This document shows, piece by piece, positions 52,506 through 61,250 of a DNA stretch of 64,000 bases; the stretch's first letter is position 1; the number at the start of each line of letters is the position of its first letter. The DNA comes from Magnetococcales bacterium (lineage in GTDB: Bacteria > Pseudomonadota > Magnetococcia > Magnetococcales > Magnetaquicoccaceae), in NCBI GenBank assembly GCA_015231915.1, contig JADGAR010000010.1, positions 1-64,000 on the forward strand, in the 5' to 3' direction. A program made the translations under genes and the position numbers. Under the pieces are notes generated by a model. That model was not told where the DNA came from and did no database searches. It saw only the letters and a list, made by a program, of their open reading frames with translations.

Positions 52506-53918
52506 TCACACCCTCTCCCCCCGCAAATGGTCCGCCCCCTCGCGCAAACGCCCAAGGGTCTTCTCCCTGCCGAGCATGTGCAGGGTCTCGATGATGCCGG
52601 GCGAGGCCGCCGAACCGGTCAGGACCACCCGCAGGGGTTGGGCGAGTTGCCCCATGGTCAGGCCGAACGCCTGCAAGGTTTGTTGGAACGCCGCATCGAT
52701 CTGCGGCGGCGACCAGTCGGACACCCCTTCCAGATGACGGGCCAGGCCGAGCAGCGGCTCGAGCGCCGCTGCGGTGAGATGCTTGCGCGCCGCCTTCTCC
52801 TCGTAAGGCAGCACCGAATCGACGAACAAAAAACGACACTTTTGCGCCATCTCCACCATGGTGGCGGCACGGGGCTGGAATTCGGGCAGGATCGCGGCCA
52901 GCCGCTCCGGGGCGGGTACGGGATCGATGCCCAGCCGGCCAAGCTGACGGGCCAACTCCGGGACCAGCTGTTCCGGCGCGGCGGCGCGGATGTGATGACC
53001 GTTGATCCACAACAGCTTGTTCATGTCGAAGATCGCAGCGGAACGGCCCAGGTCACCGATGTCGAACCAGGTTTCCAGCTCCGGCATGGTGAAGATCTCC
53101 TGCTCGCCGTGGGACCACCCCAGGCGGGCCAGATAGTTGTTGAGGGCGGCGGGGAGAAAACCGTCCTCCCGGTACTGGAGCACCGAAACCGCCCCGTGCC
53201 GCTTGGAGAGCTTGGCCCCGTCCGCGCCGTGCAGCAGGGGCATGTGGGCATATTCCGGGACCTCCCACCCCAGGGCGCGAAAGATGTGAATCTGCCGCGG
53301 GGTGTTGCTGACGTGATCCTCGCCGCGCAGCACCAGGGTGATCCCCATGTGATGATCGTCCACGGCCACGGCCAGGTTGTAGGTGGGCGAACCGTCGGAA
53401 CGGATCAGGATCAGGTCGTCCAACTCGGCGTTGTCGATGCGGATGGTCCCCTGGATCCTGTCCTCCCAGACCGTCTCCCCCTCCGACGGGGTCTTGAAGC
53501 GGATCACGTGCGGCTGGTCGCCGATGGGGGTGGTCCGGTTGCGGCAGCGTCCGTCGTAACGTGGTTTTTCGCCCCGCAAGCGCTGCTGCTCGCGCATCTC
53601 GTCCAGGGTCTCCTTCGAGCAGGCGCAGGGATAGGCCGTCCCCTCCTCGACCATGCGCCGGGCCGCTGCCCGATAGAGTTCCGTGTTGTCGGACTGGAAA
53701 AACGGCCCCTCATCCGGATCGAGTCCCAGCCAGTGCAATCCCTCCAGGATGACCGCCACCGCCTCCGGGGTGGAGCGTTCCTGATCGGTATCCTCGATGC
53801 GCAGAACGAACACCCCCCCGTGCCGGCGGGTGTGCAGACGGCAGAAAAGGGCGGTACGGGCGCCGCCGATATGCAGGAAGCCGGTCGGCGAAGGGGCGAA
53901 ACGGGTACGCAAGGTCAT
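52506..53918 (-). CDS. gltX: Glutamyl-tRNA synthetase GltX
   Basis: A 470-residue class I synthetase. HIGH-type motif in FAPSPTGFLHIGGARTAL, KLSKRHGAVS as the KMSKS motif, a Cys pair CACSKET and CRNRT in the zinc-like insertion, and ILIRSDGSPTYNLAV for tRNA recognition. It charges tRNA-Glu, and in bacteria without GlnRS also tRNA-Gln. AGGA precedes ATG 53918; the open frame continues upstream without similarity. Close to tRNA-Gln(CUG), which is suggestive but does not show functional coupling. Confidence 0.97.
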   Translation of the reverse strand: MTLRTRFAPSPTGFLHIGGARTALFCRLHTRRHGGVFVLRIEDTDQERSTPEAVAVILEGLHWLGLDPDEGPFFQSDNTELYRAAARRMVEEGTAYPCACSKETLDEMREQQRLRGEKPRYDGRCRNRTTPIGDQPHVIRFKTPSEGETVWEDRIQGTIRIDNAELDDLILIRSDGSPTYNLAVAVDDHHMGITLVLRGEDHVSNTPRQIHIFRALGWEVPEYAHMPLLHGADGAKLSKRHGAVSVLQYREDGFLPAALNNYLARLGWSHGEQEIFTMPELETWFDIGDLGRSAAIFDMNKLLWINGHHIRAAAPEQLVPELARQLGRLGIDPVPAPERLAAILPEFQPRAATMVEMAQKCRFLFVDSVLPYEEKAARKHLTAAALEPLLGLARHLEGVSDWSPPQIDAAFQQTLQAFGLTMGQLAQPLRVVLTGSAASPGIIETLHMLGREKTLGRLREGADHLRGERV

Positions 53919-54112
53919 GTCGCAAATCCTGATCTGGCCAAGAGAGGGTGGTGGGGTTGCCGGGTTCATGCGGATTCCATAGCAGTTTTCCGCCAGTGCC
54001 GTCAATTTCTTTTGCGTGATTTTTCTCACCGTCCGGACTGGTGTTGGCGCGTATTGTCGGGTAAATTAAAAGAGATCATGACTCTTCCATCAACCATTAA
54101 GGAGCTGTGGCC

Positions 54113-55105
54113 GTGGGCTCACCCAAAAATCTCAATCAACCCGAAACTTACGTCGAAGCCTTGGTTCAGGCCGCCTTGCTGAACAATCTCGAGGCGCTCA
54201 CCGAATGGTTGGCGGATGACCCGGATGTCGCAGCCAGCCCCTTCCTCCACTGGTACCGCTACTTCGCCGAGCGGCTGATGGCCATGACCCCGCAGCCGGA
54301 ACAAGGCTTCGCCGCCAAACCGGCCAAGGTGGTGCCACCGCCGAAGATCGGACGCAACGACCCCTGTCCCTGCGGCTCCGGCAAGAAATTCAAGCAGTGC
54401 CACATCGACAACGAGGATGCGGTGATCTGGAAAATCGGCTCGCCGACCCACATGATGCGGGCCATGGCCACCACACGCATCCTCCAGAACCTGGGGCTGG
54501 AAGAACTCGACAAGATCCCGGCGGAACAGTGCGCCCCCCTGGCGCTGGCCGAACTGGCGGCAGCCTACCACCGCGAGGGGGAGTTGAACACCGCCCTGAC
54601 CCTTTTGAACCGGATGCTCAGCGGCGACCGGGACGACCCCTTCCTCTTGATCGACTACTGGATCGCCCGCTATGCCGAATGGCTGGTGGACGCCGGCCAG
54701 ATCGGCGAGGCGGAACGGTTCCTGCTGGAGGAACACCGCAACCAGCGCAAGGTGACCGGCTGGCAGGTGGCCCAGAAGCTGGCGGCCTTCTACATCGATC
54801 AGGACAACCTGGAAAATGCCGAGACCTGGGTGGACATCTCCCTGGCGGGCAATCAGGACAACCCCTTCACCCATTATCTGCGCGGGCTGCTCAACCACGC
54901 CAGGGAGGCCTGGGATGTCGCCATCGAGGCCTACGAACGGGCCGACGCCCTGAGTCATCACTTCCAGGAACAGGAACGGGCCTACATGCTGGAACTGCTC
55001 ACCGGCTCGCTGGAACGGGCGCGTGCCCAGCTCCCCCTGCTCGACGAGAGCGAAGCCGAGGCCGAAACGGCCTCCCCCAGCCAGGAGGCGGAAAACAAGG
55101 AATGA
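54113..55105 (+). CDS. SEC-C zinc-motif protein with helical repeat region
   Basis: A 330-residue protein. After an N-terminal helical part (about 1-75) comes a SEC-C motif at about residues 80-100 ([19 protein letters not shown]), the zinc-binding signature of the SecA tail and of many small stress or toxin-linked proteins. The rest is TPR-like helices ([24 protein letters not shown], then [15 protein letters not shown] and [15 protein letters not shown]). The C-terminal 20 residues are acidic. GGAG is eight bases before GTG 54113, so I prefer it over GTG 54107, which is too close. Coupled to aspS by the ATGA overlap. Function unknown. Confidence 0.85.
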   Translation: MGSPKNLNQPETYVEALVQAALLNNLEALTEWLADDPDVAASPFLHWYRYFAERLMAMTPQPEQGFAAKPAKVVPPPKIGRNDPCPCGSGKKFKQCHIDNEDAVIWKIGSPTHMMRAMATTRILQNLGLEELDKIPAEQCAPLALAELAAAYHREGELNTALTLLNRMLSGDRDDPFLLIDYWIARYAEWLVDAGQIGEAERFLLEEHRNQRKVTGWQVAQKLAAFYIDQDNLENAETWVDISLAGNQDNPFTHYLRGLLNHAREAWDVAIEAYERADALSHHFQEQERAYMLELLTGSLERARAQLPLLDESEAEAETASPSQEAENKE

Positions 55106-56916
55106 AGCGCACCCATTATTGCAATGACGTGCATGAGGCCATGGTAGGCCAACAGGTGACCCTGTGCGGCTGGGTGAACCGCCGCCGGGATCACGGGGGA
55201 GTCATTTTCGTGGATCTGCGGGACCGCAGTGGACTGGTGCAGGTGGTCTTCAGTCCCGAACAGCAGGAGAAGAGCCACGAACAGGCCCATCTGTTGCGCA
55301 ACGAGTCGGTGACTCGGGTCGTGGGCGTGGTGGTGCCTCGCAGCCCGGAGACCCGCAACCCGAAACTCCCCACCGGCATGATCGAGGTCCAGGCGGAACA
55401 CCTGGAGATCCTCAACGTTGCCGCCCCTCTGCCGTTTCAACTGGACGACGACACGGTGGGCGAAGCGGTGCGGCTGAACCACCGTTTTCTCGACCTGCGC
55501 CGACCGGAAATGCAGAGAAATCTGCTCATGCGGCACAAGGCGTTGCAATCGATCCGGCGCTCCCTGGACGAGGCCGGCTTTCTGGAACTGGAAACCCCGA
55601 TGCTCACCCGCAGCACGCCGGAAGGGGCCAGGGACTATCTGGTGCCGTCGCGGGTCAATCCGGGGCAGTTCTATGCCCTGCCCCAATCGCCGCAATTGTT
55701 CAAGCAACTGCTGATGATCGGCGGTTTCGACCGTTATTGCCAGATCACCCGCTGCTTCCGGGACGAGGATCTGCGTGCCGACCGGCAGCCGGAGTTCACC
55801 CAGGTGGACCTGGAGATGAGCTTCGTGGAGACGGACGATGTGATCTCCACGGTGGAGGGGGTGGTGGCGCGGCTGTTCCGGGAGGTGCTGGGCGTGGAAC
55901 TGTCGCTCCCCTTCCCGCGCCTGACCTACGCTGCGGCCATGGACCGCTATGGTCTGGATGCCCCGGACGCGCGTATCCGCATGGAGCTTACCGACATCAC
56001 CCACATCATGCGGGATACCGGGTTTCAGGTCTTTGCGCAGATTGCCAGGCAGGAGGGACGGCGGGGCATGCGCGGGGTGGTCAAGGTGTTGCGGGTGCCG
56101 GGGGGTGCCTCGCTGACGCGCAAGGAGATCGACGACTGCACCACGTTCGTGGGCATTTACGGCGCCAAGGGACTGGCCTGGATCAAGATCAACGGCCCCT
56201 GGCAGGAGGGAGGCTGGCAATCCCCGATCGTCAAATTCTTTTCGGACGCCGAAAAGGATGCCCTGCAGGCCGCCACTGGTGCGGCCACCGGGGATCTGCT
56301 CTTTTTTGGCGCGGATCGACAAAAGGTGGTCAACGAGGCGTTGGGCCGTCTGCGGGTCAAACTGGGCAAGGAACTGGGACTGATGGATCCCACCCCCTTC
56401 TCCCTGCTGTGGGTCACGGAGTTCCCCTTGCTGGAGTGGGACCAGGAGGCACGACGCTTCTCGGCGGTACATCACCCGTTCACCGCGCCGATGCAGGAGG
56501 ATTTCGCCAACCTGAACGGCGGGGAGGCAGCCCTGGATGAGGTGCGTTCCCAGGCGTATGATCTGGTACTCAACGGCAGCGAGGTGGGCGGCGGCTCGAT
56601 CCGCATCCACGACCCGGCCATGCAGCGCCGGATGCTGGAACTGCTCGCCATCGGCCCGGAGGAGGCAGAGGAAAAATTCGGTTTTCTGCTGCGCGCCCTG
56701 GAATACGGAGCACCGCCCCATGGCGGTCTGGCGCTCGGTCTGGACCGGCTGATGGCCATCATGCTGGGGGTGGAGTCGATCCGGGACGTGATCGCCTTTC
56801 CCAAGACCCAGAAGGCGGCCTGTCCCCTCACGCAGGCCCCCTCGACGGTGGATCCGGCCCAGTTGCGGGAGTTGCATCTGCGGGCCACGCATGTGGCACG
56901 CGAGCCGGGAACCTGA
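55102..56916 (+). CDS. aspS: Aspartyl-tRNA synthetase AspS, likely non-discriminating
   Basis: A 604-residue class II synthetase. N-terminal OB fold ([15 protein letters not shown]), class II motif 1 in [10 protein letters not shown], motif 2 [20 protein letters not shown], the GAD insertion (about 295-430) and motif 3 [14 protein letters not shown]. Residue 31 is His (RRDHGG), the state reported for non-discriminating enzymes that also charge tRNA-Asn, against Leu in E. coli. The other reported site (around residue 83) is not clearly readable here. GatCAB genes are outside the window. Its start overlaps the stop of the SEC-C gene. Confidence 0.97.
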   Translation: MKRTHYCNDVHEAMVGQQVTLCGWVNRRRDHGGVIFVDLRDRSGLVQVVFSPEQQEKSHEQAHLLRNESVTRVVGVVVPRSPETRNPKLPTGMIEVQAEHLEILNVAAPLPFQLDDDTVGEAVRLNHRFLDLRRPEMQRNLLMRHKALQSIRRSLDEAGFLELETPMLTRSTPEGARDYLVPSRVNPGQFYALPQSPQLFKQLLMIGGFDRYCQITRCFRDEDLRADRQPEFTQVDLEMSFVETDDVISTVEGVVARLFREVLGVELSLPFPRLTYAAAMDRYGLDAPDARIRMELTDITHIMRDTGFQVFAQIARQEGRRGMRGVVKVLRVPGGASLTRKEIDDCTTFVGIYGAKGLAWIKINGPWQEGGWQSPIVKFFSDAEKDALQAATGAATGDLLFFGADRQKVVNEALGRLRVKLGKELGLMDPTPFSLLWVTEFPLLEWDQEARRFSAVHHPFTAPMQEDFANLNGGEAALDEVRSQAYDLVLNGSEVGGGSIRIHDPAMQRRMLELLAIGPEEAEEKFGFLLRALEYGAPPHGGLALGLDRLMAIMLGVESIRDVIAFPKTQKAACPLTQAPSTVDPAQLRELHLRATHVAREPGT

Positions 56917-56928
56917 CTTAAGAAGCGT

Positions 56929-56944
56929 TGGTATGATATTTGCA
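56929..56944 (+). promoter_or_regulatory. Sigma-54-like promoter upstream of the CBS gene
   Basis: TGGTATGATATTTGCA has the invariant GG and GC eleven bases apart and the TTTGC -12 element; position 4 is T rather than C. The predicted start is near 56955, giving a leader of about 175 bases before ATG 57132. Confidence 0.6.
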
Positions 56945-56977
56945 TTCCAGCCAACAAGCCGATACGAACGAAGGACA

Positions 56978-57163
56978 ATGTCGGATTTCCGACAGACATC
57001 GGCGGCCATGGGGCAAAAAACCGGGTGTCACTCTTTTTTCGATGACGCGGGGACGCACCATCCGATAATATCGGAGAGTCCCGCAGAGGATACAACCCGG
57101 TTAGGACATCTTGATCTAAGGTCGCCAAACTATGTCTTGCAGGATCACGTCTTTCATTCATGA
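56978..57163 (+). CDS. Possible 61-codon leader frame before the CBS gene
   Basis: An ATG at 56978 with GAAGGA five bases upstream opens a 61-residue frame (starting MSDFRQTSAAMGQKTGC) that overlaps the CBS start by 32 bases. It lies just downstream of the sigma-54-like promoter. It has a His/Cys-containing sequence with no recognisable family. It could be a translated leader that controls the CBS gene or mere chance. No codon-usage support can be computed here. Confidence 0.3.
   Translation: MSDFRQTSAAMGQKTGCHSFFDDAGTHHPIISESPAEDTTRLGHLDLRSPNYVLQDHVFHS
57061..57075. promoter_or_regulatory. Perfect palindrome in the CBS leader
   Basis: TCCGATA-A-TATCGGA is a perfect seven-base inverted repeat about 57 bases before the CBS start, in the untranslated leader. 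It may be an operator or part of an RNA structure. Confidence 0.45.
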
Positions 57164-57638
57164 CAACGTCGCCACCATCAATCAATACCGCACCGTGACG
57201 GAGGGTGTGGACATCATGGTGAGCCGAGGCGTCGGCTCACTGGTGGTGATGGAAGGCAACGAGGTGGTGGGATACTTCACCGAACGCGACCTGCTGGTCC
57301 GGGTGATCGGGAAACGCAAGGATCCGGCACGGACCCCCATCCACGAGGTGATGACAAGGGATCTCGTGCGCGTGGAGGTCAATGCCACATGCAAGTACTC
57401 CCTGCACCGGATGAAGGAATACCGCATCCGACATTTGCTGGTCTTCGACGGCCCACGGTTTCTGGGAGTGGTCTCCATGCGCGACATCGCGGCGCAGGTG
57501 ACCAAGGCCTCCGATTACAGCGATCTGACAGTGAACGTGGTGGGCGGGATCGTCCTGTTGGTCATCCTGTCGGTGATCGGGTTCCTGATCTATCTCGTTC
57601 CGGATATGATGGGGTTCATGCACCGCTTTTTCACTTGA
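57132..57638 (+). CDS. Two-CBS-domain protein with C-terminal membrane anchor
   Basis: A 168-residue protein. Two CBS domains (about 12-65, GVDIMVSRGVGSLVVMEGNEVVGYFTERDLL; and about 70-130, VMTRDLVRVEVNATCKYSLHRMKEYRIRHLLVFD, seen in blocks) form a Bateman module for adenine nucleotides. A single transmembrane helix (about 137-158) then ends in a short tail. No effector domain is present, so it would regulate a partner at the membrane. Ribosome-binding site weak. It ends five bases from the convergent rhodanese gene. Confidence 0.88.
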   Translation: MSCRITSFIHDNVATINQYRTVTEGVDIMVSRGVGSLVVMEGNEVVGYFTERDLLVRVIGKRKDPARTPIHEVMTRDLVRVEVNATCKYSLHRMKEYRIRHLLVFDGPRFLGVVSMRDIAAQVTKASDYSDLTVNVVGGIVLLVILSVIGFLIYLVPDMMGFMHRFFT

Positions 57639-57642
57639 GTGG

Positions 57643-58101
57643 TCAGCACTGCACCCAGGGAAGACCGCGAAAACGCCAACCATTGACACTGGAACGATGG
57701 TGGTGTTCGTCCCGGTCGCCCTCGAACCCCTCCAGGACATGGTAGACGGATTGAAACCCCTCCTGGAGCAAACGGTTGCCTGCATCGATGGAACGATGCC
57801 CCGATCGGCAAATCAGGACAACAGTGCGCGTCTTGCTTTTGACCGCCTGCAAGACCTCCTGGACGAAACGGGGATTGAACTCGAAATCCGGCGCGTCCTG
57901 CCAGGGGATGTTGATCACCCCGGTGGGGCTGCCGATGAAGAAATGCTCCACCTCGGAACGGATGTCGATGAAGGCAGCGTCCGTGGTGGTGACCAGTGCA
58001 TGGGCCTCGGCGGGCGTGAGCATGCCCAACCTGGGGTCCACCGGACTGTGGGGCGCGGAAGGGAGTGCCCCCCCATGGGGGGTATCGGTCGTATCGGACA
58101 T
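57643..58101 (-). CDS. Rhodanese-domain protein
   Basis: A 152-residue single-domain rhodanese (sulfurtransferase). Visible: AFIDIRSEVEHFFIGSPTGVINIPW, and the active-site loop CRSGHRSIDAGN, with the persulfide-forming Cys followed by a six-residue loop typical of sulfur-accepting rhodaneses. No signal peptide. The C-terminal tail is longer than usual (HHHRSSVNGWRFRGLPW). Physiological substrate unknown. Confidence 0.92.
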   Translation of the reverse strand: MSDTTDTPHGGALPSAPHSPVDPRLGMLTPAEAHALVTTTDAAFIDIRSEVEHFFIGSPTGVINIPWQDAPDFEFNPRFVQEVLQAVKSKTRTVVLICRSGHRSIDAGNRLLQEGFQSVYHVLEGFEGDRDEHHHRSSVNGWRFRGLPWVQC

Positions 58102-58202
58102 GGCATGGCTCGCAGTGGCAGTGAAAGTTGGGAAAACGGCCTAATTGGTAATCCGGTTGGAGCAACCGAGTCAAGCGATTTGACAAAGGGAGTGGCAAAA
58201 AG

Positions 58203-58772
58203 ATGAACATTTCGATCAGACGCAAACCAGGGGCCTCACGGAATTTCACGGCGCGCATTGGCGGGAGACAGTCGGTACTCGATCACCAGCAGATCAAACC
58301 CCGCGACAGAAACAGAGCACCGGAATCCCGCATGGAGAGCGGACGCGTTGCGGTACAACGCCCGGCCCCCACGCGGGACAATATCCGGCATCGGGCCGAA
58401 GCCGCCGGACTCCCTCTGACCACCCGCCTGCTGGAAGGTGGCGTGGTGCTGGCCGCCGGACTCTCCCTGTTCGTCAAGAACGGCTTCGGCCACATCACCG
58501 GCTGGATCCGCGAGGGCCGGGAAATGGTGAGCGGCTTCGAGGGGATCAAGCGGTTCGAATGGCATGAACACCACCCGGACGAGGAGTACGACGAGGAGAT
58601 CTGGGACGACACCGATACCCCGCCCCCCGTCTCCACCGCGCACAGGGAAACCAAGGAAGTCAGCAAAATGCACAAGCTCGACACCGAGGAGCATGAGTTG
58701 CCTCCCGAAGAGTTGGAAGATCAGGCCGGTGCCTTGCGCGCCCGATTTTCCTCGGCGTCGAGCAGGCATTGA
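58203..58772 (+). CDS. Unknown protein with basic N-terminus and acidic C-terminus
   Basis: A 189-residue protein without a signal peptide. Residues 1-70 are strongly basic (Arg/Lys-rich, SIRRKPGASRNFTARIGGRQ), residues 75-100 hold a hydrophobic segment (LLEGGVVLAAGLSLFVKNGFG), and the last 80 residues are very acidic with a HEHHPDEEYDEEIWDDTD stretch. The hydrophobic segment could be a membrane anchor. No domain is recognised. It starts with GGGAG 11 bases upstream and precedes the kinase gene by 80 bases on the same strand, which makes it a possible partner or substrate. Confidence 0.6.
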   Translation: MNISIRRKPGASRNFTARIGGRQSVLDHQQIKPRDRNRAPESRMESGRVAVQRPAPTRDNIRHRAEAAGLPLTTRLLEGGVVLAAGLSLFVKNGFGHITGWIREGREMVSGFEGIKRFEWHEHHPDEEYDEEIWDDTDTPPPVSTAHRETKEVSKMHKLDTEEHELPPEELEDQAGALRARFSSASSRH

Positions 58773-58852
58773 TACCACCGGGTCCCATCGGGTCCTGAAG
58801 GCATGAAAGTCGTTTCCAGCGCCTGGGACGAGGCAGCAACCGGCACGGACTC

Positions 58853-60799
58853 ATGAATACGGAATCCTTCAATTCAGCCCTTCCTCCAGGCACCAGGCTC
58901 CTCTGGTTCGAGATCATCCGCGTCCTGGGCAAGGGCGGGTTCGGGATCACCTATCTGGGTCGCGACACCAACCAGAACCAGTTGGTGGCCATCAAGGAAT
59001 ATCTGCCCACCAGTTTCGCCTCGCGCCGGGGGGGCAACGAAGTCCTGCCGAACTCCCCCGCCGACAAGGAGACCTTCGACTGGGGCCTGGACAGCTTTCT
59101 GAAAGAGGCCCAGATCGTGGCCCGTTTCAAGCATCCCAGCATCGTGCGGGTGGTCAGTTTCTTTCGCAACGCCAACACCGCCTACATGGTGATGGAGTAT
59201 GTGGATGGCCAGGGTCTGGATGCCATCCTGAAGCGGCGCAAATATCTGCCGGAAGCGGCCATCAAAAAGATCCTCCCTCCCTTGCTGGACGGCCTGGAGC
59301 TGTTGCACAAGGCGGCCTTCATCCATCGTGATCTCAAACCGCCGAACATCCTGATCCGCAACGACGGCTCGCCGGTGATCCTGGACTTCGGCTCGGCGCG
59401 GCAGGCGGTGGCGGGTCAGGGGGATCAGATGACGAGTCTCCTGAGCATGGGCTACTCCCCTTTCGAACAATACGACTCCTCCGGGGATCGCCAGGGACCA
59501 TGGTCGGACATCTATGCCTTCGGTGGGGTTTTGTATCGCTGCATTGCCGGGGACAAGCCGGTGGAGGCGGCGTTGCGGATCTCGGCCCGACTGCGCAACG
59601 AAAACGATCCTCTGAAACCGGCCAGGGAGGTGGGCAAGGGGCGCTATTCCCTGGAATTTCTCGAGGCCGTGGACTGGGCCTTGATGGTTCTGGAAAAGGA
59701 ACGGCCCCAGTCCATTGCGGAGTGGCGCCCCAGGCTGCTGGGCCTGGGCAAACCGGAAGCGGCGGAACCGTCGCCGGCCCAGCGTCAGGCGGAAACCGCC
59801 GCCGGGGGTGGCGGCGAGGGTGGGGAGATGCAGGCCCAGGCGCGCCCGAAAAGCAGTTGGCGCAGCTTTATCGCCTCCATGAACGAATTCGCCACGCAGA
59901 TCAGTCCGGAGGAGATCCAGGCCCGCAAAACGGTGGTATTGCGCCCGACGCGCGGGGATGTCTGCGTGCTGCCCTCGCCAACGCCCGCGCCCGCGCCGGT
60001 GGTTGCCCCGGTCGAGGAGGCCTCTCCCACCACCATGCCCCCCCCGGTCACGGCGGTCCCGACTCAGGCACGCAAGCGCGGCTCGGTGTGGTCCGATCCG
60101 GTGCTCGGCATGGAGTTCATCTGGCTGCCGGGTGGGACTTTCAAGATGGGTGCCGGACAGGGAGAAACCGGTCGCAAACCGGACGAACTCCCTCAGCACG
60201 AGGTCAGGCTGGACGGTTTCTGGATCACCCGCCATCTGGTGACCTGGGGAAAATGGAACCGGATCATGGGGGATTTCCCCATGGGCCTGTACCGGGAAAG
60301 CAAGAGCAATCATCCGGTGGCGAAGATCTCGTGGAACGATGCGCAGAAGTTCGTGCGACAATTTTCCCGGGCGTTGGGGGAGAACATCAATCTGCGCCTG
60401 CCCACCGAGGCGGAGTGGGAATATGCTGCCCGCGCCGGCAAGGATGCGCCGTACATCACCGGGGAGATGGACCACTGGAGTCTGACCGATTACGCCTGGG
60501 TCAAGAGCAACGCCGGGAATCAATCCCGTCCGGTGGGTGAAAAACGACCCAACGACTGGGGGTTGTACGACATGGCCGGCAATGTCCGGGAGTGGACCGA
60601 GGATCACTATCAGGCGGACTATTACGCCAAAAGTCCTGCACTCAATCCACGTGGCGGGACCAACGACGAGGCGCGGGTGGTGCGTGGCAGCGGGTTCAAC
60701 TGCATGGCCAAGGACGCCCGCACCGCCCGCCGCATGCGGGTGGAACCCTTCGCGGCCTATGACGACCTCGGATTTCGGCTGGTGCGGGTCAATGGGTGA
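58853..60799 (+). CDS. Ser/Thr protein kinase fused to SUMF1-like domain
   Basis: A 648-residue protein. Residues about 15-285 are a complete Hanks-type kinase: GKGGFG loop, K48 (AIKEY), catalytic D160 (HRDLKPPN), D178 (LDFGSARQ) and the MGYSPFEQYD segment common to bacterial TPR/PEGA-linked kinases. A disordered Pro/Ala-rich linker (about 300-415) follows. The C-terminal domain (about 415-648) is a formylglycine-generating enzyme fold (SUMF1): GMEFIWLPGGTFKMGAG, SWNDAQKFVRQFS, RLPTEAEWEYAARAG, WGLYDMAGNVREWTED, RVVRGSGFNCMA. One Cys (in NCMA) aligns with the first FGE cysteine; the second is not present, so it may be a sugar- or peptide-binding module. The kinase could phosphorylate the double-FHA protein. 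Confidence 0.9.
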   Translation: MNTESFNSALPPGTRLLWFEIIRVLGKGGFGITYLGRDTNQNQLVAIKEYLPTSFASRRGGNEVLPNSPADKETFDWGLDSFLKEAQIVARFKHPSIVRVVSFFRNANTAYMVMEYVDGQGLDAILKRRKYLPEAAIKKILPPLLDGLELLHKAAFIHRDLKPPNILIRNDGSPVILDFGSARQAVAGQGDQMTSLLSMGYSPFEQYDSSGDRQGPWSDIYAFGGVLYRCIAGDKPVEAALRISARLRNENDPLKPAREVGKGRYSLEFLEAVDWALMVLEKERPQSIAEWRPRLLGLGKPEAAEPSPAQRQAETAAGGGGEGGEMQAQARPKSSWRSFIASMNEFATQISPEEIQARKTVVLRPTRGDVCVLPSPTPAPAPVVAPVEEASPTTMPPPVTAVPTQARKRGSVWSDPVLGMEFIWLPGGTFKMGAGQGETGRKPDELPQHEVRLDGFWITRHLVTWGKWNRIMGDFPMGLYRESKSNHPVAKISWNDAQKFVRQFSRALGENINLRLPTEAEWEYAARAGKDAPYITGEMDHWSLTDYAWVKSNAGNQSRPVGEKRPNDWGLYDMAGNVREWTEDHYQADYYAKSPALNPRGGTNDEARVVRGSGFNCMAKDARTARRMRVEPFAAYDDLGFRLVRVNG

Positions 60800-60810
60800 A
60801 GCGCATCCAC

Positions 60811-60844
60811 AAATTTTTGCATGCAAAATGACAGCAAAATTTGA
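60811..60844. terminator. AT-rich nested inverted repeat after the kinase gene
   Basis: CAAATTTT ... AAAATTTG frames a second palindrome TTTTGCATGCAAAA. It is 12 bases past the stop of the kinase gene. It may end transcription, but it lacks a GC-rich stem. The rest of 60845-60915 holds nothing I can identify. Confidence 0.3.
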
Positions 60845-60915
60845 CAGGAGAGCCTTGGCCGATTCATCTTAATGCCATCTCAATGACCAATTGACGAGGT
60901 GCATCAATGCCGACT

Positions 60916-61089
60916 TTAGCTGAATTGGAAGATCCCCGCTTGCTTGACGCATTCGAACACAACGGTTTCGCCGGTCAGGGCCATCATCAGGGGGCCGTTG
61001 ATCTCCAACTCTTTGAAGCGCTTCACATCCACCCGGTAACCGGCGTTCAGACGCTCCTAATTTTCCAGGGTGAGGGCTTTGAGGATCAT
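60916..61089 (-). pseudogene. Short frame broken by an in-frame TAG
   Basis: A minus-strand frame of 58 codons starting ATG 61089 (overlapping the previous stop as ATGA) with a TAG after ten codons (ILKALTLEN, stop). The rest reads without interruption as ERLNAGYRVDVKRFKELEIN ... GIFQFS to the stop at 60916. The four-base start overlap copies the coupling of the three genes upstream, so this was probably the next gene of the operon and has been inactivated. Family not recognised. A sequencing error at the TAG cannot be excluded. Confidence 0.45.
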
Positions 61090-61250
61090 GGCCTGCCGTA
61101 TGCTGCAAGAATGTTGAAAAGGGAAAAGGCGCTTAACTCGCCCCGCCGGTAGGCCACCAGGCGCGCTTCCGCCTCCTGGGACCAGAGCCAATCCAGTTCC
61201 GGGCGCGGTTCGTCGTCATCCGGGATGTTTTGGGGATCGTCATTGGTCAT
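61086..61250 (-). CDS. 54-residue addiction-module-like small protein
   Basis: A short protein beginning with an acidic stretch (DDDEPRPELD), then the LDWLWSQEAEARLVAYRRGEL pattern (given in two parts: WSQEAEARLVAYRRGEL), which resembles the C-terminal helix of putative addiction-module proteins (TIGR02574 type, E-A-E-x-R-x-x-A-Y-x-x-GE-L), ending NILAAYGRP. Its ATG overlaps the HEPN stop, and its own stop overlaps the next broken frame. Too short for most gene finders. A role in the toxin-antitoxin operon is inferred from coupling. Confidence 0.55.
   Translation of the reverse strand: MTNDDPQNIPDDDEPRPELDWLWSQEAEARLVAYRRGELSAFSLFNILAAYGRP

Noticed and set aside
56894-56909. TGGCACGCGAGCCGGG near the end of aspS as a sigma-54 promoter
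   Set aside because: Good -24 half but no GC-type -12 element at the correct spacing; a better match lies 35 bases downstream.
58146-58161. TGGTAATCCGGTTGGA as a sigma-54 promoter before 58203
   Set aside because: The -12 element is GG instead of the invariant GC.
60907-61152. Plus-strand 81-codon frame after the kinase gene
   Set aside because: No ribosome-binding site and no family; the minus strand shows a more coherent series of coupled frames.
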